In this document: piece after piece, positions 10,131 through 21,497 of the stretch | Position numbering within the stretch: the first letter of the stretch is position 1 | How the letters are laid out: each line of letters begins with the position of its first letter | The notes under the pieces: generated by a model | The model's database searches: none | The model's input: only the letters and a program-made list of their open reading frames with translations | Told to the model about the DNA's origin: nothing | From: Trichomonas vaginalis G3 | Lineage: Eukaryota > Parabasalia > Trichomonadida > Trichomonadidae | NCBI RefSeq assembly: GCF_026262505.1 | Contig: NC_067204.1 | Coordinates: 17,214,165 to 17,278,164 of the forward strand | DNA length: 64,000 nt | Reading direction: 5' to 3' | Translations under genes and position numbers: made by a program

Positions 10131-12038
10131 ATATCATTTCAACAAATTTTGATCAAATTGAAATTCAATAAAATTCAATTCAATTCATATCCTTCAGTCA
10201 GTACATTGATATCCTTCTGCATCACAATGATAACTCGGGCATCAATAGTTCTACAACTAACTCAGAAAAAACAAGATTATTACTTCCTGCTTACAGCTTT
10301 TAAAAAGTTTCGATGATAAAAATCACTCTACTCTCGTTTATCGACATATGGTGATAGTAGGTAAACATATTCTTATCGATATTAATAAAAATATTTGTAC
10401 GAAAATCTTATCCAATTAGAGAGTTATTCATAAAGTATATGATAATTATAATTACTTTATCTTTGTTTTATCTTTGAATAAACAATTTAATTTAAATTGC
10501 ATAATATTTTTTGGTTGAAAGACAGGAAACTTAGTTGAGTTTGTATTATTTTTATCGTTTAATTCATCGTATCAGTGAGTGATCCAGATATTTAAGATAT
10601 TTAGAAAAAAATTATTAATTTGATTAACAAATTTTAATCAAAATAGCAAAAATCTATTTGATAGCTGTAAACAAACAATAATTTTTATTTCAAGCAAAAT
10701 CACTTATTTTCATCTAAACGTATAAAATTGTCAATTTTATGAAAATAAATTGAAAATCTCATGAAATGTAAAGGAGAGTAATATTTTTCAATTTTCTTTT
10801 TTTTCTTTGTCTCAAATATTTTCTGTTGGGAATTTTCTTGTTATCAAAAAATAATTTTAATATTTGTTTATTTCATTACATACAATAAAATTTTAAAAAC
10901 TCTATTTCTTCACAAGAAAATTTTTTTCCTTCATATGAAGAAACATTTTGTTCTCCATTTGATGCTGAGTCTAAATCTCGATTTTTGAATTTTCTTCTTT
11001 CCAAATTTCTTTTTTCCAAATTAGAAGTTTAATTCAAATTTTCAATAGTTTATATATTTTCTCAAACCGTCTCAGATTTTCTCACTTTTTAGGGATTTTC
11101 TCTCAAAATATACAAAAATAGTAATATCAATACATGTGTCTAATATACTTTAAAACCATCGTGATAAAATTCAAAAATGAAGAGTTCTTCTCTCCAAATT
11201 TTTTTCAAAATCAAAAAAATGAGATAAAAAAGTACGTTTGGAAAATTCATTTTTAGCATTTTAGGAATTTTCTCACTTTTCTTCCAAATTGACATCCTTA
11301 GGAGTAATTTTTCTTTCATAAGAAATTGTCAGTTATTTTCTTCAAAAAGGTTTGTAATTATATATGATCTCCTCAATATACTTTCATAATGTTCTATTTA
11401 TGCCAATTAAATAGTTTTCGTAAATAAATGTGATATTTTATACAAATATTCAATTTATTCACCGAGATACAGTAATCATTCCTTGCTGGAATCTAATGAG
11501 CATACAAATGATAATGCTATAGTTAAGTTTTAAAGAACTTCTTATTCATCTTTACACCGAACGATCTCCAAATCGATATGAATAATGTTAGATTGCTTCC
11601 AAAATGATAAAAATATAATATACATTCTGTTTAATTCTATATTTTCATAGAAGATCCGATCTTAATAGCAACTTGAATTCAATTTGAAAAAACCTTTATT
11701 TCAAAGATTAATATTGAGCAATTTGTAAATAGTTATTTTTTCCGAGCATATGTATGTTTTATCAATTAACTATATAAAAAATATCTAGAAAGAATTGAAG
11801 GAAATGATCGAAAAAAAGAGTGGGATATTTTATAATCTATTTCATAAGTATAACAGATTAAATAGATTGTTTACAAGCAGGTGAAGTTTGAGCTTAAATT
11901 AGGGCTTGACACAAAATTATTAAAAAAAGTATTGTATTTAGAATTCATAACTTATCATTTTTGCTGACCCAAACATAACGTTTACGATATATGTTATAAG
12001 AGTCGATGCAAAACATGTTAAGAATATATAAAATTGAA

Positions 12039-12578
12039 TCAATGGAATCCTAATATTGCTTTGGATGACTTATGGCATCCAGCATCTCTAAGAAGTCTCG
12101 CAATTTCAGTATGCTTATAATTTTCGGCTAAATCAAGGGCGGTTCTGTTATCTGTATCCATTTTGTTTACATCTACACCTTTTTCAAGTATAAGTTTAAC
12201 TGAATTCAATCTTCCTAAACTTGCAGCAATTGTAATTGGTGGTGGATTTCCGAAATCCACATCAGCTCCGCCTAGTATAAGCGCTTGGGCCGAATTTTCC
12301 TTATTCATCATTAATGCCCACTGTAGTGGAGTTCTGAAAGATCCTGAATTCGGATTAGCGCCTTCTTCAAGTAAAACTTTTACGAAATCACCTTGATCCT
12401 GTTTGGAGCATTGCATTAATGATTCATCAAGAAATTCTTGATCAAACTGACTTGATTTCTTAAATGATTGCAATGCAGATTTCAATTTTTCAGGATCTTC
12501 TCCTCTAAGGCATTGCTTAATTGTAGCTTTATTTACCTGATTGCTTTTTGAAGCTGTTTCTGTAAAAAATAGGCTCAT
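12039..12578 (-). CDS. Small ankyrin-repeat protein
   Basis: A 179-residue protein starting at the ATG at 12578. The C-terminal two thirds hold about three ankyrin repeats, seen from the TPLQWA, ANPNSG/ADVDFG/VDVNKMD hairpins and the final TALDLAENYKHTEIARLLRDAG unit. The first 60 residues are charged and helical with no known domain. Ankyrin proteins form one of the largest families in trichomonads and act as protein-binding scaffolds; the partner cannot be inferred. It is divergent from the CYB5D1-like gene with only 68 bp between start codons, so a shared promoter is likely. Confidence 0.8.
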   Translation of the reverse strand: MSLFFTETASKSNQVNKATIKQCLRGEDPEKLKSALQSFKKSSQFDQEFLDESLMQCSKQDQGDFVKVLLEEGANPNSGSFRTPLQWALMMNKENSAQALILGGADVDFGNPPPITIAASLGRLNSVKLILEKGVDVNKMDTDNRTALDLAENYKHTEIARLLRDAGCHKSSKAILGFH

Positions 12579-12646
12579 ATAAGAATATAAGTTTTATTTG
12601 ACATAATTTATCGGAATTTTATTTGTCAAAACTAGATACGTTAATA

Positions 12647-13285
12647 ATGACGAAGTGGATTCTCCCAAGCGAAGTAGCATTACATAATACTTCAACAGAT
12701 TGCTGGGTTTCCTTCCTTGGAAAAGTTTGGGATTTGACCAAACTCATTGCTGATAATAAGAACGATTTGGGCATTCAGCCAATTATTAAATCTGCCGGAA
12801 CAGATATTTCTCATTGGTTCAACCCAGATACAAAGGACATCAAAACAAGAATTGATCCTGTTACTGAATTAGAAGTTCCACACGTTCCTTTCGATTGCTT
12901 ATTGCATCTTCCGAACCCAACACCAAACACAACAGAAATTCCTGTAGCCAAGCCATGGTGGAAGGATGAATCACAGATTATTGGCCAATTATCTAAGAAT
13001 CCTAGATATATTAGAATTGTAAATACACTGACATCAAAGGAAGATCTTATTGAAGTTGCCGGCGAGGAAACATTAAATGATATCCTCGAGCGCTTTAAGG
13101 CAATTAACTCTCACGCAGACAGCTACACATGGAAATTCCAAGGAAACGTACTTAAAATGGAAAAGACACTTGAACAAAACGGAATTCATGATGAATCTGC
13201 TAAATTTGCTCGCCTTGGTCTTGACTTTGATATGTATATCCCTGCAATTCTCATCTACTTTAACGATGATCTTACTGCTGCATAA
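12647..13285 (+). CDS. CYB5D1: CYB5D1-like flagellar cytochrome-b5-domain protein
   Basis: A 212-residue protein that aligns over its full length with vertebrate CYB5D1, a conserved ciliary/axonemal protein linked to radial spokes. Recalled family signatures seen here are the degenerate cytochrome b5 start (VSFLGKVWDLT), SAGTDISHWFNPDT, IDPVTELEVP, KPWWKD, IRIVNTLTSKE, NSHADSYTWKF and the end AILIYFNDDLT. The start is the ATG at 12647; an in-frame upstream extension lacks ATG. A trichomonad has flagella, so an axonemal role fits. The TAA stop is embedded in TAAATC, matching the UAAA polyadenylation signal known in Trichomonas. The classical HPGG heme motif is absent, as in the family. Confidence 0.93.
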   Translation: MTKWILPSEVALHNTSTDCWVSFLGKVWDLTKLIADNKNDLGIQPIIKSAGTDISHWFNPDTKDIKTRIDPVTELEVPHVPFDCLLHLPNPTPNTTEIPVAKPWWKDESQIIGQLSKNPRYIRIVNTLTSKEDLIEVAGEETLNDILERFKAINSHADSYTWKFQGNVLKMEKTLEQNGIHDESAKFARLGLDFDMYIPAILIYFNDDLTAA

Positions 13286-13466
13286 ATCATTTATTGTTGA
13301 AAAATAGCATAAAAAACTTATCATAATTATTTTAAACATAAAGATCTGTGTATTAAGTTATTTGGTAGTCACCTCAAAAGATCCAAGAAATGATAATGGT
13401 GATGCACATATTATGTTTGCATACTCAAAATTAATTCAAATAAAAGTAACAAATTTTCAATGTGAG

Positions 13467-16001
13467 ATGGAGGATTTGAATGGTTTCTTAGTCAAGACTT
13501 TGTCAAACGATCAGAGCGATCAAGATTATGTTAAGAAAGTTATTGACTCTATCAAAGATGATAAAGAATCAATCATTTTATATTTAAATAAATTTGATGA
13601 TCTCACGGAAAGACTTAAACGGGCTGCTGTAGTTCACATGGTAATTATTATGAAAATTAATTTTCGAAAATATGACTCTGATGAGATGAAATTGTTTCAA
13701 GAACAATTTATTCAAATATTAGAAAAATATTCAGATGATATTATTATATCATCGAACATACTTACTTTAATTAGCATGATTTGCCTTTTTATTCCAGATA
13801 TATTCGAAAATACAATTAATTTATTGAATGTATCACAATTATTATATTTCCTTCGAATAATAACTACAAATAGCACCGAATATAATGATGCAATTGCTCC
13901 CTCGCTATTAAATTCATTGTTAAACGATTCAAAAAATTTATCAAATTCTGATTTTACAAATTTACTTTATATATTGCTTAATATCAGTGATTCTATTGAT
14001 ATATCTTCACCAAATATAAAGAATCTCATTAGTGAACGGGCATTGAATGATTCCTTGCTTTTAAATCCGAATGAAATGAGAACGTTTTGGATGTTAATGT
14101 CTGTTATTACAAACCAATATTAATTCGATGATAAATATATTTCAACTCTCCTCAATGCCTCTTTTTCAATTTTATTTAATGATGAATTAAATTGGGAAGA
14201 AAACAGTTCAGTTCTTTGTTTCATTGCGATGTTTACGCAGTACATAACTGAAGAAGACTCAATAAATATCCTTACAAGGTGTATGAAGATTTCATTGGAT
14301 GAATATTTTGAAACAGAACAAATTACAGAATCTTTTGGTTTAATATCAGACTTTTTACAATTAATCGATAAAGAAAATGTCATAGAGATGCTTCCTTATA
14401 TATTTAATAACTTTGTAGAACAAAATATTATGTATTTAATTCCATTTTTCTCTTTGACAAATCAAATCTTGGAATTAAATCAAAACATTCCAAATGATTT
14501 CATTGTAGAGCTGTTAAATGCCGTCTTTGGAAGTGAAAATAAAGATGTCATACTTGCTGCGTTGTTCTTTATCAGAGATTCAGAGATAATCGAAGTAATT
14601 TTGAAGATAGGAAGTAATTTAATTTCTCATTTGATGGATTTGATTGAAAAAACTGATGATTTAACTTTTCAATGTGTTTTATTTGATGCACTTGAAAGAA
14701 TAGTCAAGATAACTAATGTTCAAACAGATGAAATCTTCAAAATTCTTCTTGATTATAGTGAAAAAGTTACAGAAGACTTAAGAGAAAGTTATTTAGAAGT
14801 TTTGGCAATATGTATAGGAAATTTAACGAAATTGGATGATTCCCAAGCAGAATTTTTAATTAACATTATACAAGAATCTCCTGAAAACTCATTTTGTTTG
14901 ATCAAAAGTTTATTAACAAGAAGTGAAACAGAAGAAGTTGCTGTTGAAATTGTTAAATCTGCTTTTATTTCATTGATTGATTCTCAATTAATAGAAGCTG
15001 CGGTTTCCTTATTTGCACAATGTTTCGAGTTGAAGCCAGATGTTTTCATTGATTTTGCCGTTGAAATGAAAGAAATAATTTCTCAATTTTGTTTTGATGA
15101 AAATTCATCAACACAAATTCGATCCCTTTCTTATGTAGCTTTATCGCAGATCTGCATGAAAATTAATGATGGTGAATTAGCTCTACAGATTTATGAGAAT
15201 ATCATGAAATTGTTAGAAACTCCACGCGAAAGAATAATTGAAGAAATTCGAATTTCTTTATCAAATATAATGAATTTATTAGATGAAGAAAAAATTAATG
15301 AATTGGTAACAAAAATCAATGAAATTCTATTGGATTGCAATGGAAAGATATTACAAGCATTGCTGTTATTAGACAAACAGATAATAGAACAGAAATCTAA
15401 TGAATTTGTTTTTGATTTAATTGAAAAATTAATCATCAAGTTTTGTCAAGAAAATCCGAATGATTTGTTTGATGAAAATGTATTTGAATCATTTACAGAT
15501 ATTATTTGTTTGATATGGAATGCAAGAATTGCAGAAGTTTGTATTCCTTTCCTTGTAGATTTGTTAAATAGCAGCAAAGACAATAATATTTTGTATCTTT
15601 CAATTGGATGTTTAGCAGACATTCCTTTAGAACTTTTCCAAGGAAATAACATCGCAGAAGATATATTAGGAAGCGTATTTAAAATATTGGAAACAACAGA
15701 TGATGTTTATATAAGGCATAATTCGATTTATCTTTGTAACAAATTTTTGGCAAAAGATATCATTTCCGTCAAAGATTTAGAAAGTTTGAATCCAATTGTT
15801 GTTGAATGGTTTAACTTTTACAATGAAGAAAACAGTAGTTTTATGAGCGTTCTTGCTGTTTTTATTGTTGGTTATACTGCAAAATCAGGTAATGTTGATG
15901 AAAACATTATAAAGATTGCAGTTGATCACTTACCAAAGAAATTTGATCCTTATGTCAATAATTTTCTTGAGACACTCAAAAATAAGAATGTTATTATATA
16001 A
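13467..16001 (+). pseudogene. Importin/HEAT-like gene with one in-frame stop
   Basis: One continuous reading frame of about 844 codons made of helical repeats typical of HEAT/ARM proteins. The likely start is the ATG at 13467, giving MEDLNGFLVKTLSNDQ, which resembles the first helix of importin-beta family members. A single in-frame TAA lies at 14121-14123; the frame continues open on both sides without any shift, for 218 codons before and 626 after. The large carboxy part alone could be made from the ATG at 14229. Importin-beta relatives carry cargo through nuclear pores, but the sequence is too divergent to name a member. The isolated stop suggests very recent inactivation, stop-codon readthrough, an allele or a base-calling error. 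Confidence 0.75.
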
Positions 16002-16254
16002 AATATAGAGCTTTTTATGAATATCTTTTTTTTTCTCATTGAAATTCGTGATATATGATTCAATTCATTAATTGACCAAATTAATGAAGCAAACATTTTA
16101 TGAGATTGAATTACTTCATTATTCAAAAAGATTCCTAAATTAAATAAAATCTTTTTATTCAAACTAAATTAAGTTTTGCAACAATGATATAATCATCTCA
16201 TGTGCCCATTCCGATTACAGCACAAGTTTCAGAACTCAAACTCATGGAATTTTG

Positions 16255-16300
16255 ACACACACACACACACAAATAAATAAATAAATAAAAAAAAATTAAG
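16255..16300. repeat. CA and AAAT microsatellite
   Basis: A (CA)n run is followed by four to five AAAT units and an A tract, just 3' of the decayed beta-helix gene. The second copy of that gene at 25.5 kb has a shorter version (CACACA plus A tract) at the same place, so this tail travels with the family. Confidence 0.85.
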
Positions 16301-17285
16301 AAACAAACGTAGCAAAACTTTCTTCAAAACCTTGAAGACGAATAAGCTCCGTGAATATGACTTTATTCCCTTTGCCAAAATTAACAAAATAGTTACTTGT
16401 TGGACAGAGTTCTGTTGAAAAATGAAGTTCAAGTGAAATTCCTTTGAATGGTCCAATTTTTACATTTTGACTTGATACATATAATAGTTCTGTAGTATCA
16501 ATATATGAATTAGATACTGTAATTGAACCTTCATAAATTCCAAACAAATATTGACCATTTTGTTTGTTATTTGCAATGAAACAGTTTTCTAAAGTTGTTT
16601 CGCACTGATAAGAATAAATCATTCCAATAAAATCATCAGGATTAGAAACAGTGTTGTTTACGAAAATAATGCTGTCATATTTTGCCTTTGGTTTAATTGA
16701 TGAAATACAAATTCTAGATCCTGCAGAATTTTCATTAATAATTGAATATTTTATTGAAGAAGTTCCTTTTCCATATTGAATTGCAAAAGCTGTATTCTGT
16801 GCGCAATAGTTTCTTGTGAAGTTGTTTTGTAAAATCGATTTATTTCCATATTCTAATTCGATTGTACCTTGCTCACTGAGAACTCCTCGATTACTATATG
16901 TAATAGATGAATCAATAACTTCATTGATTTTTGTGGAATCGTCTGATATTTCAATATAACAAAACTTTCCATGAGTTGTCGATTTAGATCCAAAACTGCA
17001 AACTTTTCGAATGGAACTTTGGCCTTGCTTGATGTAAATAGATCCACCTAAATCATTCCTTGATGAGTTTTCGAAGGTGTCTGATGAAATAAGCGACTTA
17101 ATATCTGGTGAATTAAGAATAATAACTCCATCATCACCGAGTTTTGAGAAATAAACTTCACGGACATAAAAATCTCCAGTGTTTCCTACATATTGCCTAT
17201 TTTGATTGTAAATTTGATTAGAATATTCCGATTTGTAGACTTCATTCCATTCATTTTTTGATAAATGTAGTAATTTCGATATCTA
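16296..17285 (-). pseudogene. Decayed parallel beta-helix (Pmp-like) gene, copy 1
   Basis: A close homologue of the gene at 25.5-26.5 kb, recognisable along its whole length but broken into several frames, so it is a pseudogene. Matching segments include NEWNEVYKSEYS at the 5' side, GGSIYI, SSIRKVCSFGS, FTRNYC, a long shared block around NCFIANNKQNGQYLFG, and a common end at LQGFEES. The GGSI and FxNSS motifs recall the GGA(I/L) and FxxN repeats of chlamydial Pmp-like surface proteins, of which T. vaginalis has a family; this is inferred. No ATG, signal peptide or membrane anchor is visible. The A/T-rich 3' flank with a CA run is shared with copy 2. Confidence 0.7.
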
Positions 17286-17458
17286 GAAAGCTCGCGTTTT
17301 TGTCTATTATCTATCAGGCGATGATGTTTTTTTGGAGATATGAGATATTGAACTGTAGAAGTATATTTATATAAATAAAAATCGACAAATTTTAAAATCA
17401 TTTGAATTAGACATCTTCCAACAAATAGTAATTTAAATTAAAGGATGATCGATAGACT

Positions 17459-17481
17459 GGCAAATTTGCCGCGTCACTTTT
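17459..17481 (+). promoter_or_regulatory. Palindrome plus GTCACTTTT, upstream of ribophorin II-like gene
   Basis: A perfect 12-bp palindrome GGCAAATTTGCC (17459-17470) is followed after two bases by GTCACTTTT (17473-17481), ending about 20 bp before the ATG. An almost identical composite occurs at 21695-21720 and an inverted variant at 22729-22763, both next to the hairpin cluster. It is likely a promoter element; function is inferred from position. Confidence 0.45.
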
Positions 17482-17499
17482 GGATTTCAGTTCAACCTA

Positions 17500-20160
17500 A
17501 TGTTTTTCTTAGCATCTTTAGCTCGCTCTACCAACACAGGTATTGACCAATACCTCCTTGGCAAGAGACTTGCTGAAATTGGCTTGAAGCAGCATGCTAA
17601 CGGTGGCTTCTACGAAGTCACTGGTCAAGAGCCAACAGCAGAAATTACATACCATGCCATTTACTTAGGCTTCACATACGGCCTCTTCAAGAACATGGAC
17701 TTCTCCAATGCTCAGCGCTTCATCACATCCCTCCGTAACCGTGATGGTGGTGCCGGCATGTCACCAGGCCAAAAGTCATCCGTTGAGGCCACATACTACT
17801 ATTTCAAGGCCGCCACAATTATCTTACCAAATGCTCTTGATATCCCATCTATTGTTGAATTCCTTAAGAACCATTATGATTCTAACTCTGGTCTCTTCCG
17901 CGATACATTAGATTCAGATCCATCAGTTAGAGCCACACACTTCGCCTACCTCACCCTCAACAAGCTTGAGAACGAACTTACATGGCTCAACACATTTGCC
18001 ATCCGTAACTACATCACAGACCATACACAGGATGACCGCTACTCTTTCGATGGCATCAATGAAATCGATGCTCAGATCTATGGTACAGCCATCTCCAGAG
18101 CCATTTCCCTTCAGTCCAACAACTATCGTGCTGATCAGTACTCCAAGAAGATCATCAGCGATGGTCTCAAGGCTAAGAACATCACCATCTACCAGATTGG
18201 CAACCTCCTTAACGCTCTCAACCAGGAAGGCTCTAATGATGTTCCAGAAGAGCTTAAGAACCCAGATATCCCAGAAACAATCAACGATCTCTTCTCTCTT
18301 ACACGCCTCCTTGTTTCCCAGGGCATTTTCGAGAAGCTCCTCGATATCGAACTTTTCGCCATTACAACAGATAACCAGGTCTTAGAACTTGGCCGTGGTG
18401 GTCTTACACTTGGCCAGGTTGTCCGCCCAGCTGCTGTTGCCCGTATCCTTAAGCGCTTCGTCAACCCATATCTTGCCATCAACCTTACAACAACAATTGG
18501 TGAAGAGAAGTCCGTTGACACAAAGCTTGACTTCGATGAACGTAATGGTGTTTGGATGGGTGACAGATACACACAGGCTACAAAGCTCGGCCAACTTACA
18601 TTCGATATCCAGACATGGCTTCCAATCCGTGAAGGCCACCAGGTTGATGTTACAAAGAACATCCAGACATCAGTCTCCCTTCCAGTCGATATCTCCTGCG
18701 ATGTCACAGCCGGCGCTGAAGAAGTCATTCCAGTTGGCGGCATCATCGAACCAGGTGCTGCTGTCAAGTCTGTTCTCCACGGCAGATTCGAAGACGGCAT
18801 CGAAGTTGAAGAAGGCACAATGGCCACATTCGCTGTCTACGATTCATCCGAAGCCCTCCTCTTCTACGATTCTGCTGACTTCAAGCTTGACCACATATTC
18901 CAGTGGACATTCGATCCAAAGAACCCAATTCCAGACGGCTACGTCAAGTTCTCTGTCGAAATTGGTGACCGCCAGCACGGTATCCACACACGCAAGGAGT
19001 TCCGCTACCTCTACCACGCCAACATGACAGTTATCTCCCACAAGATCAACTCCACACCAAAGCTTGGCGAACTTCTCAAGGTCTCCATGGTTCCAGGCGT
19101 CATCGTTGATAGTGCTGTCGAACAGTTCAACGATGAGAAGTCATTCGGCGAAGATCTCAAGGATGCTTCCACAGAAGGCTTCTTCCCAAGTGGCCCAGCT
19201 GAGGCACAGAAGTACCAGATGGTTCTCAAGTGCGGCAACGCTATTGCTAAGACAGTTGATGGTGAAATCAAGGTTGTCGAACACAACATCACAGTCGAGT
19301 TCGAAACAACAGTTGATGAGAACATCGATCTCGCAACAGGCTTCAATATCGAGTTCGTCTTCAAGAACTCCGAGGGATTCACAGTTCCTCTCTCATTACA
19401 GGAGCCAATCGCTGTCACACTGAACTCAGAGATCATCGCTGAACAGGTCAAGGGTCTCGTGAAGCCACAGAAGTTGACATACGGCCAGACAATCAAGGCT
19501 GAGTTAGTTGTCAAGGAGAAGAACGTCGGAAAGACATTACTTCCAGGCTTAGCATTCCCAGTCATCCTCCTCAAGAAGGGCGACCGCGTTGTTGCCGAGC
19601 AGACAGCTACATGCGACCAGAAGGGCCTCGAGAGTGTCGAGTTCACAATCGACGCTTCCGTTCCAAGTGGCAAACTCACAGCTGAAATCGTTGTCCGCAA
19701 GGGTGAAGAGTACCTTCCACTCTTGTTCAACGGAAAGAAGCTCACACAGGAGTACGAAATCGAAGGCCAAATCATTTTCGACCACAAGATTGTCCAGACA
19801 TCTGATGCTATCACAATCGACTACACAACAATGTTCAACAACAAGGCTATCACTGGTGGTTTCTTCGTCGCTAAGGTCATGACACCAGACGGCCAAGTTG
19901 CTGCCAACCTCCCAGCTGCCCAGACACTCTCCAAGTCTCGTATCTCAATCCCAACACAGTTCCTCCGCGGTGAGTACACAGTTGATCTCTACCGTATTGG
20001 CGAAACAACACCAGTTGTCTCTACAAAGGTTGCTGTCCAGTCCAAGGTCGTTACATGGTTCTCACAGCTCCCAATCGAGACACTCGTTGTCATCGCTGCC
20101 TTCGCACTCTTCTGCTGGACAGTTCACCTCAGAACACAGTTCCGCATCCACAACATCTAA
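17500..20160 (+). CDS. Large lumenal membrane protein, ribophorin II-like
   Basis: An 886-residue protein with a short hydrophobic N-terminus and one membrane segment near the C-terminus (about 862-880, VVIAAFALFCW) followed by a short basic tail, a type I layout. Residues about 20-210 contain repeats in the style of alpha/alpha barrels (NGGFYEV, RDGGAGM, SNSGLFRD, each followed by a helix pair with A/T-YY patterns), as in the N-terminal domain of ribophorin II/Swp1, a subunit of the oligosaccharyltransferase that N-glycosylates proteins in the ER. The rest looks like consecutive beta-rich lumenal domains. It is longer than animal ribophorin II (about 630), so identity is tentative. Codon use is strongly C-ending, unlike its AT-rich neighbours, which points to high expression. 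Confidence 0.6.
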   Translation: MFFLASLARSTNTGIDQYLLGKRLAEIGLKQHANGGFYEVTGQEPTAEITYHAIYLGFTYGLFKNMDFSNAQRFITSLRNRDGGAGMSPGQKSSVEATYYYFKAATIILPNALDIPSIVEFLKNHYDSNSGLFRDTLDSDPSVRATHFAYLTLNKLENELTWLNTFAIRNYITDHTQDDRYSFDGINEIDAQIYGTAISRAISLQSNNYRADQYSKKIISDGLKAKNITIYQIGNLLNALNQEGSNDVPEELKNPDIPETINDLFSLTRLLVSQGIFEKLLDIELFAITTDNQVLELGRGGLTLGQVVRPAAVARILKRFVNPYLAINLTTTIGEEKSVDTKLDFDERNGVWMGDRYTQATKLGQLTFDIQTWLPIREGHQVDVTKNIQTSVSLPVDISCDVTAGAEEVIPVGGIIEPGAAVKSVLHGRFEDGIEVEEGTMATFAVYDSSEALLFYDSADFKLDHIFQWTFDPKNPIPDGYVKFSVEIGDRQHGIHTRKEFRYLYHANMTVISHKINSTPKLGELLKVSMVPGVIVDSAVEQFNDEKSFGEDLKDASTEGFFPSGPAEAQKYQMVLKCGNAIAKTVDGEIKVVEHNITVEFETTVDENIDLATGFNIEFVFKNSEGFTVPLSLQEPIAVTLNSEIIAEQVKGLVKPQKLTYGQTIKAELVVKEKNVGKTLLPGLAFPVILLKKGDRVVAEQTATCDQKGLESVEFTIDASVPSGKLTAEIVVRKGEEYLPLLFNGKKLTQEYEIEGQIIFDHKIVQTSDAITIDYTTMFNNKAITGGFFVAKVMTPDGQVAANLPAAQTLSKSRISIPTQFLRGEYTVDLYRIGETTPVVSTKVAVQSKVVTWFSQLPIETLVVIAAFALFCWTVHLRTQFRIHNI

Positions 20161-20692
20161 GCTCATATTTTTTAAATAAACACAACACATCATCTTAATT
20201 TTTGATTAATTTTTTTTAGTAATATATTCCATCTTATTAGATCAAAATTCCAACGCTTATGAATTCTTGAAGTTTATGATGCGCCCAGCTCCATAGAATT
20301 AATTACACACCATTCCACATAATTTCCTCATGAATAGAGGTTGAAAAGTCTAATAAAGTGTATAAAAAAATTTATTTTATCAAATTTTGCCTAAATCATA
20401 ATAATTGGGTTGATAGCATACTTAAGTTCATTTGAACATATATTTGTATATGAAACTTCATCAAATGACTAGTTATTTGTTCAAAAAGTTAACAATAATC
20501 TGAGAACATGCACATAATGTATTTTGTCATTATAACATTCCTATATTTACTATCTTTATTGCTTAGATAGCACATTGACAGCATCTAATCTATTAACAAA
20601 CAAATTTTTGATAATTTGTATTATTTCAAAATAAAAAATAAAGATAATTGATTTATTAATATATATTTCCAAATGAAAAAAAGCTTTATTCT
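20161..20692. other. AT-rich spacer between convergent genes
   Basis: About 530 bp between the 3' ends of the ribophorin II-like gene and NSA2. It starts with TAAATAAA, a likely cleavage signal context for the upstream gene. No gene or repeat was seen. Confidence 0.5.
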
Positions 20693-21475
20693 CTATATCA
20701 GCAAGACTGAGTTGATACAACCTTCATTTTCAGGGGCATTTGTAACCTGAGCATATTTAGCCCATACAATACGGCCAGTTGGAGTAACAAGGCCCATCTT
20801 TGAGACATTAACCTCAATGATTGTACCTTTAGTAATAACACCAAGACCTGTATAAGTTTGACCATTAGGATTCTTCTTAACGCCAATAATTGGGCATAAG
20901 AATGTCTGTCCGAGTTGTGGATGTGTGACGTTGGCCTGTTTGAAACGAAGACCAACTGGGCGAACGTATCTTTCGAGTTTAGGTGGTTTTCTAGTGAAAT
21001 CTTCACCAACGTAGCATACCTTGTTAACCAAACGTTTCCATTTCTTACGACCTGTCTTACCAGTCTTGAGAACACGAAGCATTTCATCTTCTGCGATAGG
21101 TCTAACTTGTGGAAGAGGAACATCCCACTTGCCAGCACGCTCTTTCCTTTTCTGTTTCAATGAGTTGCTTAAAACATCTGCTGTTCTCGTAACATTCTGG
21201 TCCATAAGATATACTGGAAGTGGTTCATCACCAATAGCCTTCTTCTTTGTATCAGCAACCTTAGATTTCTCGAATGTATTGATTGTCTTCTTCATTTCTG
21301 CTTTCTGTTTATATCTGTCCTTATGGAAGATTTTAGCTTTAATACCACGTAGAGTTCTCGAAAGAACAGAAACTCTTACTCCTTCTTTGGCCTCTTTCTT
21401 GCGCTCTCGCTCCTCCTCATCTAAACGCTTACCGAAGCGTTTTCGGTGGAGCTCCATGAACTCTTGCTGAGGCAT
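20693..21475 (-). CDS. NSA2: Ribosome biogenesis factor NSA2
   Basis: A 260-residue orthologue of NSA2 (TINP1), a nuclear/nucleolar factor needed for 27S pre-rRNA processing and pre-60S maturation, related to the S8e ribosomal protein fold. Signatures seen are MPQQEFMELHRKRFG at the start, the basic helical region, KQKRKERAGKWDVPLP, KVCYVGEDFTRKPPK, RPVGLRFKQANVTHP, LGVITKGTIIEVNVS and the end AQVTNAPENEGCINSVLL. The start is the ATG at 21475 because it matches the conserved MPQ start; an upstream in-frame extension is not conserved. Just upstream on the coding strand are TTTTGTCACTTTT and TCACTC, the latter fitting the trichomonad initiator TCA-pyrimidine-T/A and lying about 5 bp before the ATG. 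Confidence 0.97.
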   Translation of the reverse strand: MPQQEFMELHRKRFGKRLDEEERERKKEAKEGVRVSVLSRTLRGIKAKIFHKDRYKQKAEMKKTINTFEKSKVADTKKKAIGDEPLPVYLMDQNVTRTADVLSNSLKQKRKERAGKWDVPLPQVRPIAEDEMLRVLKTGKTGRKKWKRLVNKVCYVGEDFTRKPPKLERYVRPVGLRFKQANVTHPQLGQTFLCPIIGVKKNPNGQTYTGLGVITKGTIIEVNVSKMGLVTPTGRIVWAKYAQVTNAPENEGCINSVLLI

Positions 21476-21479
21476 TTTA

Positions 21480-21497
21480 GAGTGAAAAGTGACAAAA
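21480..21497 (-). promoter_or_regulatory. NSA2 initiator and GTCACTTTT motif
   Basis: On the minus strand TTTTGTCACTTTT (21485-21497) runs directly into TCACTC (21480-21485). TCACT fits the published Trichomonas initiator consensus TCA(+1)Y(T/A) and sits a few bases upstream of the NSA2 ATG. Confidence 0.55.

Larger units (their letters stand above)
9380..12038. other. 2.7-kb gene-poor AT-rich stretch
   Basis: No convincing coding region. It contains a relic of a tRNA 3' part (9882-9903, minus), a stem-loop region around 10,033-10,130, and long A/T-rich and homopolymer-like runs. A 72-codon open frame near 10.1 kb has low-complexity composition and was not accepted as a gene. Confidence 0.5.

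Noticed and set aside
10098-10316. 72-codon open frame
   Set aside because: Composition follows local low-complexity AATTCAA runs, with no start context or protein-like pattern.
18189-19814. Long minus-strand frames within the ribophorin II-like gene
   Set aside because: They arise from the strong C-ending codon bias of the plus-strand gene and have no domain features.
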